From contig NZ_JHZZ01000001.1 of NCBI RefSeq assembly GCF_000687935.1, positions 2,862,001 to 2,926,000 on the forward strand: DNA of 64,000 nucleotides, in the 5' to 3' direction. The translations under genes and the position numbers were made by a program. This DNA is from Polaribacter sp. Hel_I_88. GTDB taxonomy: Bacteria; Bacteroidota; Bacteroidia; Flavobacteriales; Flavobacteriaceae. The notes under the pieces were generated by a model. The model did no database searches. It saw only the letters and a program-made list of their open reading frames with translations, and was not told the origin of the DNA. Shown piece after piece: positions 56,557-64,000 of this stretch; position 1 is the stretch's first letter, and the number at the start of each line of letters is the position of its first letter.

Positions 56557-56684
56557 GCACAACGTGTTTGTGTATGGATAGTTGCGTGTTTGCGTGCGAG
56601 GAATTTCCGAAGGAAATTCAGAAGTAGCAAACGTGCAACGACCTTTTGATTAAGCCAATATAAGCAATTATTTATACACGGTGT
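56557..56684. repeat. attC-like imperfect palindrome E2, right end displaced by IS
   Basis: Starts with CAAC at 56560-56563 and arm GTGTTTGTGTATGGATAGTTGC, pairing with GCAATTATTTATACACGGTGT at 56664-56684. Inner stems are GTTGCGTGTTTGC with GCAAACGTGCAAC and the hairpin GAATTTCC-ga-AGGAAATTC (56601-56619). The terminal GTT lies on the other side of the insertion sequence (58383-58385). Confidence 0.7.
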
Positions 56685-58378
56685 GTTTGTTGCACAACAC
56701 TTGTTAAATATACAGAATTTTCGTATCTTATTGGATGCAAGGCACAAAAATATACCAAGAAAAACTGTTCAATAATTTTCAGTTGAGCAGTCGAGTTCCT
56801 AAGACCAATTTCTATCGTCGATTATCTGTAGTTTTAAAGTTAGATTTTTTACGGAATCAGACTAAATTGTACTATGGTAACTGCGGACAAAAAAGTATTG
56901 ATCCTATCGTTTTTTTTAAACTCTGTTTAGTCGGGTATTTAGAAAACATCATAAGCGACCGTAAGTTAATCGAGCATTGTAGCATGCGTATGGATATCCT
57001 TTATTTTTTAGGCTATGACATAGATGAAGTTCTTCCTTGGCATTCTACAGTAAGTAGAACGCGTCAATTGTATCCAGAATCTGTATTTGAAACTTTATTT
57101 ACTCATGTTTTTAAAATGTGTTTTGATAAGGGTATGGTTAGCGGACACACCCAAGCCATTGATTCAGCTCCTGTAAAAGCCAATGCTAGTATGGACAGTT
57201 TAGAACTTAAAGTACCTGCATCAGATTTAGAATCTCACTTAGCTTCTGTGCGTCAAATTAGCGAGCGAGATAAAGCGGTTTATCGCAAAGCAAAAGAAAA
57301 CAAAGCAAGTTTAGAACAACAAACTATTACAGCCAACAAAAAACAATTAGATAGTATTACTGCAAGAAATAAGCGCTGGTCAATCACACAAGATCATCGT
57401 CCAGGGGCAGGTAATAAAGGCTCTAGATACACGAGTAATAAAACGCATTACAGTCCAACAGACCCTGATGCTCGAATCAGCGTTAAACCAGGAAAAGCTA
57501 GAAAATTAAATTACATGAGTCAGCTTAGTGTAGACACAGGACATCATGTTATTTCGGATGTTCAGGCTTACCATGCAGACCATAAAGACAGTCAATGTTT
57601 AGAAGATATTAGCGAGCGATTATCAAAACGATTAAACAGCTTTGGTTTAGTTTGGGAGAACTGTGTAGCCGACACTGGATATAGTAGTGGTGAAGTATAT
57701 GCGTATTTAGAAACAAAAGGATTAAAAAGTTTTATTCCTCCACATGGCACGTACAAAGGAGGGCCAGATAATTTTAAATATTACAGCATCCCAGATTTGT
57801 ATCTGTGTCCATAAGGCAAGGTTATTCCCTTTAAGAAAGTGTTTTTTGAAAGTAAGAATAACACTAAGAAAAAGGAATACAGAGCTTCGAGTAAAATCTG
57901 TATAGACTGCCCATTAAAAGGGAGTTGTTTAGGGAAATCGAAAGAGAAAAAGTTTACAGTTACCTTTTATAGAGATGAATATGAACGCAATAATCAAAGA
58001 ATAAATAGCCGACAAGGTAGGTATATGAAAGGTAAGCGGCAAAGTACTGTAGAGCCTGTTTTTGGAACACTTACACAGTTTCTAGGACTAAGGAAAATAA
58101 ATACTATCGGAATCAAACAAGCTAACAAAGTAATGCACCTGTCTGCTATTGCTTATAATTTGAAGAAGTATCTAAAATTTGTCAATAAAAAGGTAAAAAG
58201 CGGGGTAAAAACCCCACGATTAACCTTTTTATATAAAAACTTCTTTATACCGTTAATTTACTCGGTTTTAAGACCACTAAAATTTAGATTTATATACTGC
58301 TAAAATTAATATTAAAAGCATAAAATCATGAGTTTTAACATTAATTACTTGTAAATTATAGGGTTGTGCAACGATTAC
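56685..58378 (+). mobile_element. IS1182-like insertion sequence, copy A (1694 bp)
   Basis: Bounded by direct repeats CGGTGT (56679-56684 and 58379-58384). The ends carry inverted GTTGCACAAC (56689-56698) and GTTGTGCAAC (58363-58372), inside termini GTTTGTTGCACAAC and GTTGTGCAACGATTAC. One transposase gene, interrupted by a stop. The sequence appears identical, base for base where compared, to copy B at 59264-60957. Confidence 0.9.
56735..58303 (+). pseudogene. IS1182-family DDE transposase, in-frame stop, copy A
   Basis: DDE transposase, ~522 residues if read through. The DUF772-like N-terminus (SIDPIVFFKLCLVGYLENII) is followed by the catalytic core with first Asp in TQAIDSAPVKANAS, second in NCVADTGYSSGE and Glu in STVEPVFGTL. 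A cysteine cluster (CIDCPLKGSC) lies in the second part. TAA at 57812-57814 interrupts the frame after LYLCP; translation resumes in the same frame at GKVIPFKKVFFES, where relatives usually have a Glu or Asp codon. Both halves are otherwise intact, so one G-to-T change explains the break. Copy B has the same stop. Confidence 0.88.
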
Positions 58379-58382
58379 CGGT

Positions 58383-58392
58383 GTTGCCATTA
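58383..58392. repeat. left boundary of cassette 3 (GTTGCCATTA)
   Basis: Exact reverse complement of TAATGGCAAC at 59134-59143, the other edge of the cassette holding the toxin-antitoxin pair. Its GTT completes element E2 once the IS is removed (...ACACGGTGTTGCC). Confidence 0.7.
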
Positions 58393-58401
58393 GTACTTTT
58401 T

Positions 58402-58704
58402 CTAAATGTCCATTGACAATTTCAAACTGCCACCTAATCCTTCTCTAATTATTCTCATTAAAGTCGAAAGTCTTATGTCGCTCGCATTATTTTCGATTCT
58501 TGAAATGTAGTTTTTAGTCGTTCCTACTTTTTCCGCTAATTGCTGTTGAGTTAGTTTCTGCTTTTTCCTTGCTTCTTGAATTAAAACTCCAATTCTGAAA
58601 GTCTCGAATTCTTCCTCGAATTTTTCTCGATTTTCAGTTCCTTTCTCGCCATATTTATTATCAATATGTTCTTTCCAACTTTTAGGATTTTCCTTTGTTT
58701 TCAT
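58402..58704 (-). CDS. HigA-like XRE antitoxin, cassette 3
   Basis: A 100-residue protein with a helix-turn-helix of the Cro/CI type ~46-97: IGVLIQEARKKQKLTQQQLA, EKVGTTKNYISRIENNASDI. It overlaps the 3' end of the toxin gene by 23 bases, the HigBA order (toxin first). It should bind and neutralise the toxin and repress the operon. The C-terminus (GGSLKLSMDI) is typical of this antitoxin group. The stop lies 10 bases inside the cassette edge, so the cassette is trimmed tightly round the pair. Confidence 0.88.
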   Translation of the reverse strand: MKTKENPKSWKEHIDNKYGEKGTENREKFEEEFETFRIGVLIQEARKKQKLTQQQLAEKVGTTKNYISRIENNASDIRLSTLMRIIREGLGGSLKLSMDI

Positions 58705-59032
58705 AATATTTCTTTTTTAGCATTTCAGCTTTTTTAATTTCCTTTTTTGGTGTCTTTTGAGTTTTTTTCTGAAAACCGCTCAATAACATAATTATATTTC
58801 CTTTGTCGAAAAAGCAAAATACTCTGAAAATATTACTTCCAGTTTTTACTCTTATTTCCCAAAGTCCATCTGTTCCAGTTAAATGGTCAAAATATTGTTT
58901 GGGAACTATTTTTGTTCTTTCGATTAGTGAAATTGTCCAATCAAACTTTGTCTTAACTTTTGGTTCAAGTTTATTATAAAAGTCCCAAAAGTGATTTTCA
59001 AATGGTATTATTTCTCTTTCAAATTCAGCCAA
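58682..59032 (-). CDS. HigB/RelE-like toxin (Gp49 family), cassette 3
   Basis: A 116-residue basic protein of the RelE/ParE superfamily, phage Gp49-like branch: FYNKLEPKVKTKFDWTISLI, HLTGTDGLWEIRVKTGSNIF, RVFCFFDKGNIIMLLSGFQK, KKTQKTPKKEIKKAEMLKKK. These match the usual order: helical N-terminus, LWEIR strand, FRVFCFFD, and KTPKKEI-A. Family members are ribosome-dependent mRNA interferases. The gene is 101 bases inside the right cassette edge, leaving room for an own promoter, unlike typical promoterless cassettes. Confidence 0.9.
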   Translation of the reverse strand: MAEFEREIIPFENHFWDFYNKLEPKVKTKFDWTISLIERTKIVPKQYFDHLTGTDGLWEIRVKTGSNIFRVFCFFDKGNIIMLLSGFQKKTQKTPKKEIKKAEMLKKKYYENKGKS

Positions 59033-59133
59033 TTCTATTTGTATTTTTTAATTCTCAAACAAAGTTACCTAAAAAGATAACATTTTCCAAATTATTCAAC
59101 AAATTTCATTATGAAGACGAGATTTTTTTGTAT

Positions 59134-59143
59134 TAATGGCAAC
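59134..59143. repeat. right boundary of cassette 3 (TAATGGCAAC)
   Basis: Partner of 58383-58392. Its AAC is the outer triplet of element E3. Confidence 0.7.
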
Positions 59144-59263
59144 GTGTTTGTATATGGTTTGTTGCGTGGTTTAAGCACCTAATTTAGCAAATAAAAACCG
59201 AATAGAAAATCCGCAAGGATTTTCGTAAGTAGGCTAGAACTAGCAATAAATTATATACGGTGT
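59138..59263. repeat. attC-like imperfect palindrome E3, right end displaced by IS
   Basis: AAC then CGTGTTTGTATATGGTTTGT and TGC, pairing with AGCAATAAATTATATACGGT ending at 59261. The central hairpin is GAAAATCC-gcaa-GGATTTTC (59205-59224). The terminal GTT is beyond the IS at 60962-60964. Same layout as E1 and E2. Confidence 0.7.
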
Positions 59264-60957
59264 GTTTGTTGCACAACACTTGTTAAATATACAGAATTTT
59301 CGTATCTTATTGGATGCAAGGCACAAAAATATACCAAGAAAAACTGTTCAATAATTTTCAGTTGAGCAGTCGAGTTCCTAAGACCAATTTCTATCGTCGA
59401 TTATCTGTAGTTTTAAAGTTAGATTTTTTACGGAATCAGACTAAATTGTACTATGGTAACTGCGGACAAAAAAGTATTGATCCTATCGTTTTTTTTAAAC
59501 TCTGTTTAGTCGGGTATTTAGAAAACATCATAAGCGACCGTAAGTTAATCGAGCATTGTAGCATGCGTATGGATATCCTTTATTTTTTAGGCTATGACAT
59601 AGATGAAGTTCTTCCTTGGCATTCTACAGTAAGTAGAACGCGTCAATTGTATCCAGAATCTGTATTTGAAACTTTATTTACTCATGTTTTTAAAATGTGT
59701 TTTGATAAGGGTATGGTTAGCGGACACACCCAAGCCATTGATTCAGCTCCTGTAAAAGCCAATGCTAGTATGGACAGTTTAGAACTTAAAGTACCTGCAT
59801 CAGATTTAGAATCTCACTTAGCTTCTGTGCGTCAAATTAGCGAGCGAGATAAAGCGGTTTATCGCAAAGCAAAAGAAAACAAAGCAAGTTTAGAACAACA
59901 AACTATTACAGCCAACAAAAAACAATTAGATAGTATTACTGCAAGAAATAAGCGCTGGTCAATCACACAAGATCATCGTCCAGGGGCAGGTAATAAAGGC
60001 TCTAGATACACGAGTAATAAAACGCATTACAGTCCAACAGACCCTGATGCTCGAATCAGCGTTAAACCAGGAAAAGCTAGAAAATTAAATTACATGAGTC
60101 AGCTTAGTGTAGACACAGGACATCATGTTATTTCGGATGTTCAGGCTTACCATGCAGACCATAAAGACAGTCAATGTTTAGAAGATATTAGCGAGCGATT
60201 ATCAAAACGATTAAACAGCTTTGGTTTAGTTTGGGAGAACTGTGTAGCCGACACTGGATATAGTAGTGGTGAAGTATATGCGTATTTAGAAACAAAAGGA
60301 TTAAAAAGTTTTATTCCTCCACATGGCACGTACAAAGGAGGGCCAGATAATTTTAAATATTACAGCATCCCAGATTTGTATCTGTGTCCATAAGGCAAGG
60401 TTATTCCCTTTAAGAAAGTGTTTTTTGAAAGTAAGAATAACACTAAGAAAAAGGAATACAGAGCTTCGAGTAAAATCTGTATAGACTGCCCATTAAAAGG
60501 GAGTTGTTTAGGGAAATCGAAAGAGAAAAAGTTTACAGTTACCTTTTATAGAGATGAATATGAACGCAATAATCAAAGAATAAATAGCCGACAAGGTAGG
60601 TATATGAAAGGTAAGCGGCAAAGTACTGTAGAGCCTGTTTTTGGAACACTTACACAGTTTCTAGGACTAAGGAAAATAAATACTATCGGAATCAAACAAG
60701 CTAACAAAGTAATGCACCTGTCTGCTATTGCTTATAATTTGAAGAAGTATCTAAAATTTGTCAATAAAAAGGTAAAAAGCGGGGTAAAAACCCCACGATT
60801 AACCTTTTTATATAAAAACTTCTTTATACCGTTAATTTACTCGGTTTTAAGACCACTAAAATTTAGATTTATATACTGCTAAAATTAATATTAAAAGCAT
60901 AAAATCATGAGTTTTAACATTAATTACTTGTAAATTATAGGGTTGTGCAACGATTAC
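59264..60957 (+). mobile_element. IS1182-like insertion sequence, copy B (1694 bp)
   Basis: Same length, ends and content as copy A. Flanked by CGGTGT at 59258-59263 and 60958-60963. It sits in the same position of element E3 as copy A does in E2, in the same orientation. Confidence 0.9.
59314..60882 (+). pseudogene. IS1182-family DDE transposase, in-frame stop, copy B
   Basis: Protein sequence identical to copy A in both halves (359 and 154+ residues), with the same TAA (60391-60393) after LYLCP. Catalytic Asp, Asp and Glu are present as in copy A. Identical copies that share a disabling-looking stop mean the stop predates the duplication, or the element moved despite it. Confidence 0.88.
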
Positions 60958-60961
60958 CGGT

Positions 60962-61338
60962 GTTACCTCTAGTTATTGATTTTCAGTTCCAGTTTTTTGT
61001 CCGTAATTAAATTCCGTTTGAGTAAATTCCGATTACGTTTTTCCGTAAAGTTTTTCAATTCCGATTTATTGAGCAATTCCGAAAGTGGCTGAATTCACGA
61101 GCAATTCAGTTTCCGCAAACTTGCTAAATTCCGACTGAGTGAAATTCCGATTGTGAGTAAGCAATTCCACAATATTCAATTCAGATTCTGAGTGAGAAAT
61201 TCCAGCGTTGTGCTTTTCAGTCCAACGTTTTAAAATTCAGATTTCGAGTTAGATTTCCAGCGTTTAGTTTGGCTTTAATTCCGCATTTTTAAATTCAGAT
61301 TATGTTCAGATTTGAGTGCGTGCGTAATTAGAGGTAAC
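60962..61338. repeat. cassette 4: non-coding, degenerate ~20-nt repeats, bounded by GTTACCTCTA/TAGAGGTAAC
   Basis: The edges GTTACCTCTA (60962-60971) and TAGAGGTAAC (61329-61338) are perfect reverse complements. The 357 bases between have no usable reading frame. On the minus strand they read as a series of short units of the form (A/T)(C/T)(C/T)GGAATTTxCTCA or TCTGAATT, spaced roughly 17-24 nt: TCGGAATTTCACTCAG, TCGGAATTTAGCAAG, TCGGAATTGCTCAATAA, TCGGAATTGAAAAAC and others, at least a dozen. Confidence 0.6.
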
Positions 61339-61462
61339 GAGTACCTATATGAAATGTAGCGTTTTTAAAGCTATTATTTTATAGATATTCTATTAGTTCT
61401 TAAAAATACTTTAATTTTTTTAATAATAACTAAAGTAGCTATTTTTTATATGGGTTGTTGTG
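61333..61462. repeat. attC-like imperfect palindrome E4, divergent
   Basis: Starts GGTAAC at 61333-61338. Left arm ACCTATATGAAATGTAGC (61342-61359) pairs imperfectly with GTAGCTATTTTTTATATGGGT (61435-61455), and the right end is GTTGTTGTG. The interior TAAAGCTATTATT and AATAACTAAAGTAGC also pair. It is AT-richer than E1-E3 and lacks the GAAA..TCC hairpin, so the assignment is weaker and leans on the flanking cassette edge. Confidence 0.5.
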
Positions 61463-62131
61463 TTTAGTATTTTCCATAATCCATCATATAAATAGTTTCG
61501 AGGATCTTCTAAAAGATATCATCACTGACAACCTTTCCAAAAATTCACCTGAAAATACGGAGTCTCGAAGACGCTACAATAGAACGCTTTTCAATGCAGT
61601 TTTTCACTTAAATATGTTTTATATGCGTTTTATATGGAACGTCTTTAAGTGAAAGAATTATCAAGTCTCGCTCAAAGAGAAGTCACGTAATACTTGACTT
61701 TGTCAATTATTTTCAGTATCTTCAAACTGTATAACGTTTTAACGTTTTGAGAGTGAACTCTCAACGATTTCAATCGTAAAGTTTGAGATCTAAAATATTT
61801 CAAAGTTATACCGTAAAACTTCTCACTAGATACGCTTGAAAATTCGAGAAAGTGTATTGAAAATTCCGAAAGTCTATCGATATTAAATACAACTCGTTAT
61901 ATAATAACTTTTATTACGCATATCCCGTAAAATTCACGTGATATGGTACTTTTTATGTTACTGTTATTCTGTAAAGATAATTTATTTATTGTAAAATCTG
62001 AAAGGCTTTTTTTTAGGTAAACCTTACTTGAAATTTTTGTGATTTATAGATATGTTGGTTTTTATTCTGATTAATATTTTTTTTTAAATAAAGAAAAAAG
62101 TTCAAATTATGCAAGTGAGGTTTATATTCAA
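61463..62131. other. non-coding stretch with clustered hairpins
   Basis: About 670 bases without a supported gene. Hairpins in a row: TTTCACTTAAA/TTTAAGTGAAA (61602-61654, 11 bp perfect), AAGTCA/TGACTT (61680-61700), TTGAGAG-tgaa-CTCTCAA (61747-61764) and ACGATT-tc-AATCGT (61764-61777). A 65-codon frame at 61455-61652 overlaps the first hairpin and has no family features; I do not call it. Confidence 0.5.
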
Positions 62132-63634
62132 CTAGTTAACATAAAGCGTAAACGGAATTCTGTAACTTATATTCACAATTTTTCCATTTTGCATTGCAGA
62201 AGATTTCATGTTTGGTATTAAACTCATTACCCTTTTTGTTTCAGCTTCAATTTGTGGGCTTGGTTTGCTAAGTTTGGTTGTAATTTTGGTAATATTCCCT
62301 TCTTTATCAATCTTAAAATTAATTAATATGCTAAGTTTACCTGCAGATAAACCAAGTCTGTTTGGTAAATCTGCATCAAATTTTTTAGCATAATGCATTT
62401 GAATATTTTTACTAAAACATCTTTTTGCGTCTTGAATATCTTTAGAGTTTTCACAGCCCACATAAATAGGGATTCTCTCATAACCAACTATGCTACTTGT
62501 ATTTATGGTGTTTTTTGAATCTTCAAAAGATAAAATTTGAATTAAATAGTTATTAAAATCGCTTTTGTCTGCAAAATTTAAATTCACAATAGGATATTCT
62601 TTAAATTCAGTAATAATTTTTTCGTTTAAAGCTGTAGATCTTGCGTTTGTTTTTATATTGAAAGGTTTGTTTTTTTTATCTAATTCAAAAGAAATTGTTA
62701 ATCGGTTATGAAACCTATTTAGATTCGATTTTTCAAGTAAATCTTCGCTCAGTTTTTCTTTAAAAAAGAGAGATAATTGATTTTCTGGATTTGGTTTTGT
62801 GAAGTTAGAAAATTCTTGTCTTGAATCTTTATAAACAGTTTCTTCGCCTTCTTTATAGTAAATTGTAAAGCTATGTAAAGGATTGTGAGTTTGTCCGAAA
62901 AAAGTAGATGGATTTTTAATTTTAGGAAAAGAGTTTAAAGCTTTTTCAATTTCATCTTTTAAGAAACTCGGAACTTTTGTTTTTTTATTGATAAGTTTTC
63001 CATTTTCATCCACAGTAAATTGGATAAACAAATCAACTTCTTTGTCAAAATATAATTCTAAATCTTTTTCATCTTTTAAATTAATTTGATTTTTAGAATT
63101 GATGCTATTTAAAAGTTCGAAATTTATATTTTGATATAAATGTTTTTTTACTTCAATATTTAAGCACGATTTTAAATCTTCAAAATAGTTTAAATCTTCA
63201 CAAGGTTCGCAAATTGGTGGGGTTTCAACAATAATTTTTGAGCTACAATTTATAAAAGCTTTGTTTCTTTTTCTAGAAGCTATTTGTAAATAATATCTGT
63301 TTTTACTATCAAAATTATGTAGGTTTAATTTTTCTAGAGGATATTTTTTAAACGCTTCAATAATCGCTTTTTCAAAATCATCACCATTAAAACTAGAAAG
63401 TTGAATTCTATAAGGTTTCTTTTCTTTGTTGATGCTAAAAGACAAAACGATATTTTGTCTATCATTATTAAAGTCTATTTTTTTAAGTACCTTTTTAGGA
63501 ATTTCTTTCTTGAAATACATAGAAAGTTCATTGTCTTCAGTCGGATTTGAAAATTTTTCATAATCAAAATCTTTTTTATTTTGAGAAAATGAAATTACTG
63601 TGTATAAGAATAAAATGAAAACTATTTTTTTCAT
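62132..63634 (-). CDS. exported protein with repeated TonB-C-like domains
   Basis: A 500-residue protein with a signal peptide (MKKIVFILFLYTVISFSQ). The C-terminal ~110 residues follow the TonB_C-type pattern known from flavobacterial proteins: VGCENSKDIQDAKRCFSKNI, HYAKKFDADLP, then LSILINFKIDKEGNITKITT and SLIPNMKSS. A similar block occurs in the middle (CEDLNYFEDLKSCLNIEVKKHL, then LFIQFTVDENGKLINKKT and NSFPKIKNP), and segments before each (NPTEDNELSMYFKKEIPK and NPENQLSLFFKEKLSE) also match, so the protein is an internal duplication of a ~240-residue unit. There is no TonB-type N-terminal anchor. Role unknown. Confidence 0.72.
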   Translation of the reverse strand: MKKIVFILFLYTVISFSQNKKDFDYEKFSNPTEDNELSMYFKKEIPKKVLKKIDFNNDRQNIVLSFSINKEKKPYRIQLSSFNGDDFEKAIIEAFKKYPLEKLNLHNFDSKNRYYLQIASRKRNKAFINCSSKIIVETPPICEPCEDLNYFEDLKSCLNIEVKKHLYQNINFELLNSINSKNQINLKDEKDLELYFDKEVDLFIQFTVDENGKLINKKTKVPSFLKDEIEKALNSFPKIKNPSTFFGQTHNPLHSFTIYYKEGEETVYKDSRQEFSNFTKPNPENQLSLFFKEKLSEDLLEKSNLNRFHNRLTISFELDKKNKPFNIKTNARSTALNEKIITEFKEYPIVNLNFADKSDFNNYLIQILSFEDSKNTINTSSIVGYERIPIYVGCENSKDIQDAKRCFSKNIQMHYAKKFDADLPNRLGLSAGKLSILINFKIDKEGNITKITTKLSKPSPQIEAETKRVMSLIPNMKSSAMQNGKIVNISYRIPFTLYVN

Positions 63635-63668
63635 GCTTTATTTTTTTTTAATGGGTAATATAACAAAA

Positions 63669-64000
63669 TTAATGCAACCAGTTTTTCAATATTTCTGATA
63701 TTTTAGGATTGCTTAACAAATCTGAATGATTGTTTTCATAAACCGTAAACGTATTTTCTTTTTTAAAATGTAAAGTTTTGTCAGGATTTTTATGCTTTCC
63801 TAAGGCACTTTTTACAGAGACTAAACTATCACCAAAAATCCTGTTTTTTAGATAACTTTTCTCTTTGCCAAAAACTGCAGCAATGCTATAAAACGCTATA
63901 TTTTCTGATAGGGGAATGTGTTTTTTTTCTTCTTTTTTTAATTCGAATCTATTTTTGTTTTGCCAATCTTCATCAACCAAATTGCCATATCTTAAATCGG
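63669..64000 (-). CDS. alpha/beta hydrolase, C-terminal part (cut by window end)
   Basis: The frame is open to the right edge (DLRYGNLVDEDWQNKNR), so this is the last ~110 residues of a larger protein. DLRYGNL-DEDW, IPLSENIAFYSIAA, GDSLVSVKSALGKH and NNHSDLLSNPKISEIL match the end of a lipase/PGAP1-like alpha/beta hydrolase: GDSLV holds the catalytic Asp and HSDLL the catalytic His. The nucleophile Ser lies beyond the window. It is co-directional with the TonB-C-repeat gene, 34 bases apart, so they may form an operon. Confidence 0.78.
   Translation of the reverse strand, partial: DLRYGNLVDEDWQNKNRFELKKEEKKHIPLSENIAFYSIAAVFGKEKSYLKNRIFGDSLVSVKSALGKHKNPDKTLHFKKENTFTVYENNHSDLLSNPKISEILKNWLH

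Noticed and set aside
60962..61338. CRISPR array
   Set aside because: The units are degenerate, lack constant repeats alternating with unique spacers, and no cas gene is near.
54754..61462. Calling the palindromes canonical attC sites
   Set aside because: The RYYYAAC/GTTRRRY consensus holds exactly only for one side of E1, E4 is weak, and no integrase is seen; I keep attC-like and report it as a hypothesis.
61455..61652. 65-codon plus-strand frame right of the array
   Set aside because: Overlaps an 11-bp perfect hairpin, has no start context and no recognisable domain, and is opposite in direction to the array genes.

Overview
The window is low-GC chromosomal DNA from a marine-type member of the Flavobacteriaceae (Bacteroidota), close in feel to Polaribacter or Tenacibaculum. 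The evidence is a type IX secretion (T9SS) cargo protein with SprB repeats and a gliding-type C-terminal domain next to a PorP/SprF gene, a DUF4249 lipoprotein paired with a TonB-dependent receptor, DUF6095 beside murQ, monomeric isocitrate dehydrogenase, and promoters with the Bacteroidota -7 box TAnnTTTG. No species can be fixed from sequence reading alone.

Layout. 0-3.8 kb: haem genes hemE (partial) and hemF around an EI24 membrane protein; a REP-associated tyrosine transposase (RAYT) flanked by palindromes sits directly before hemF and reads into it in frame. 3.8-18.5 kb: housekeeping genes (porin and YceI, a 2-oxoacid dehydrogenase E2, clpC, gyrA with a TPR gene, an NlpC/P60 peptidase, a thiolase, a PgpH-type HD phosphohydrolase). 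18.6-18.9 kb: tRNA-Ser, tRNA-Pro and tRNA-Arg, followed by the C-terminal stump of a restriction-modification enzyme. 19.6-26.1 kb: a giant T9SS adhesin and its PorP/SprF partner. 26.4-27.9 kb: four tandem paralogues of a ~71-residue membrane protein, three of them behind the same palindrome and promoter at identical spacing. 28-39.8 kb: small orphan genes, two class-A beta-lactamase-like serine hydrolases, a nucleotide-transporter-like protein with HEAT repeats, an exported dikinase with glucan-water-dikinase domain order, and an ATP-grasp protein. 39.8-48.4 kb: murQ-DUF6095, DUF4249-TonB receptor, and a TolC / ABC permease / HlyD export set that lacks its ATPase here. 48.5-54 kb: icd, then trmD-GT39-rplS.

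54.1-61.5 kb is the most unusual part. Four ~130-bp attC-like imperfect palindromes separate four cassettes, and each cassette begins and ends with its own complementary ~10-nt sequence around conserved GTT/AAC triplets, as integron cassettes do. Every cassette gene lies on the minus strand with the element at its 3' side. Contents are an EF-Tu-domain pseudogene plus a membrane protein, a T9SS-sorted repeat protein, a HigBA-like toxin-antitoxin pair, and a non-coding cassette made of degenerate ~20-nt repeats. Two identical 1694-bp insertion sequences (IS1182-like, both with the same in-frame stop) sit at the same position in two of the palindromes. No integrase is visible, so this looks like an integrase-less cassette cluster.

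The right end holds a hairpin-rich non-coding stretch, a TonB-C-domain repeat protein and a partial alpha/beta hydrolase. Several families of short palindromes (REP-like) are scattered through the window, some of them translated in frame.
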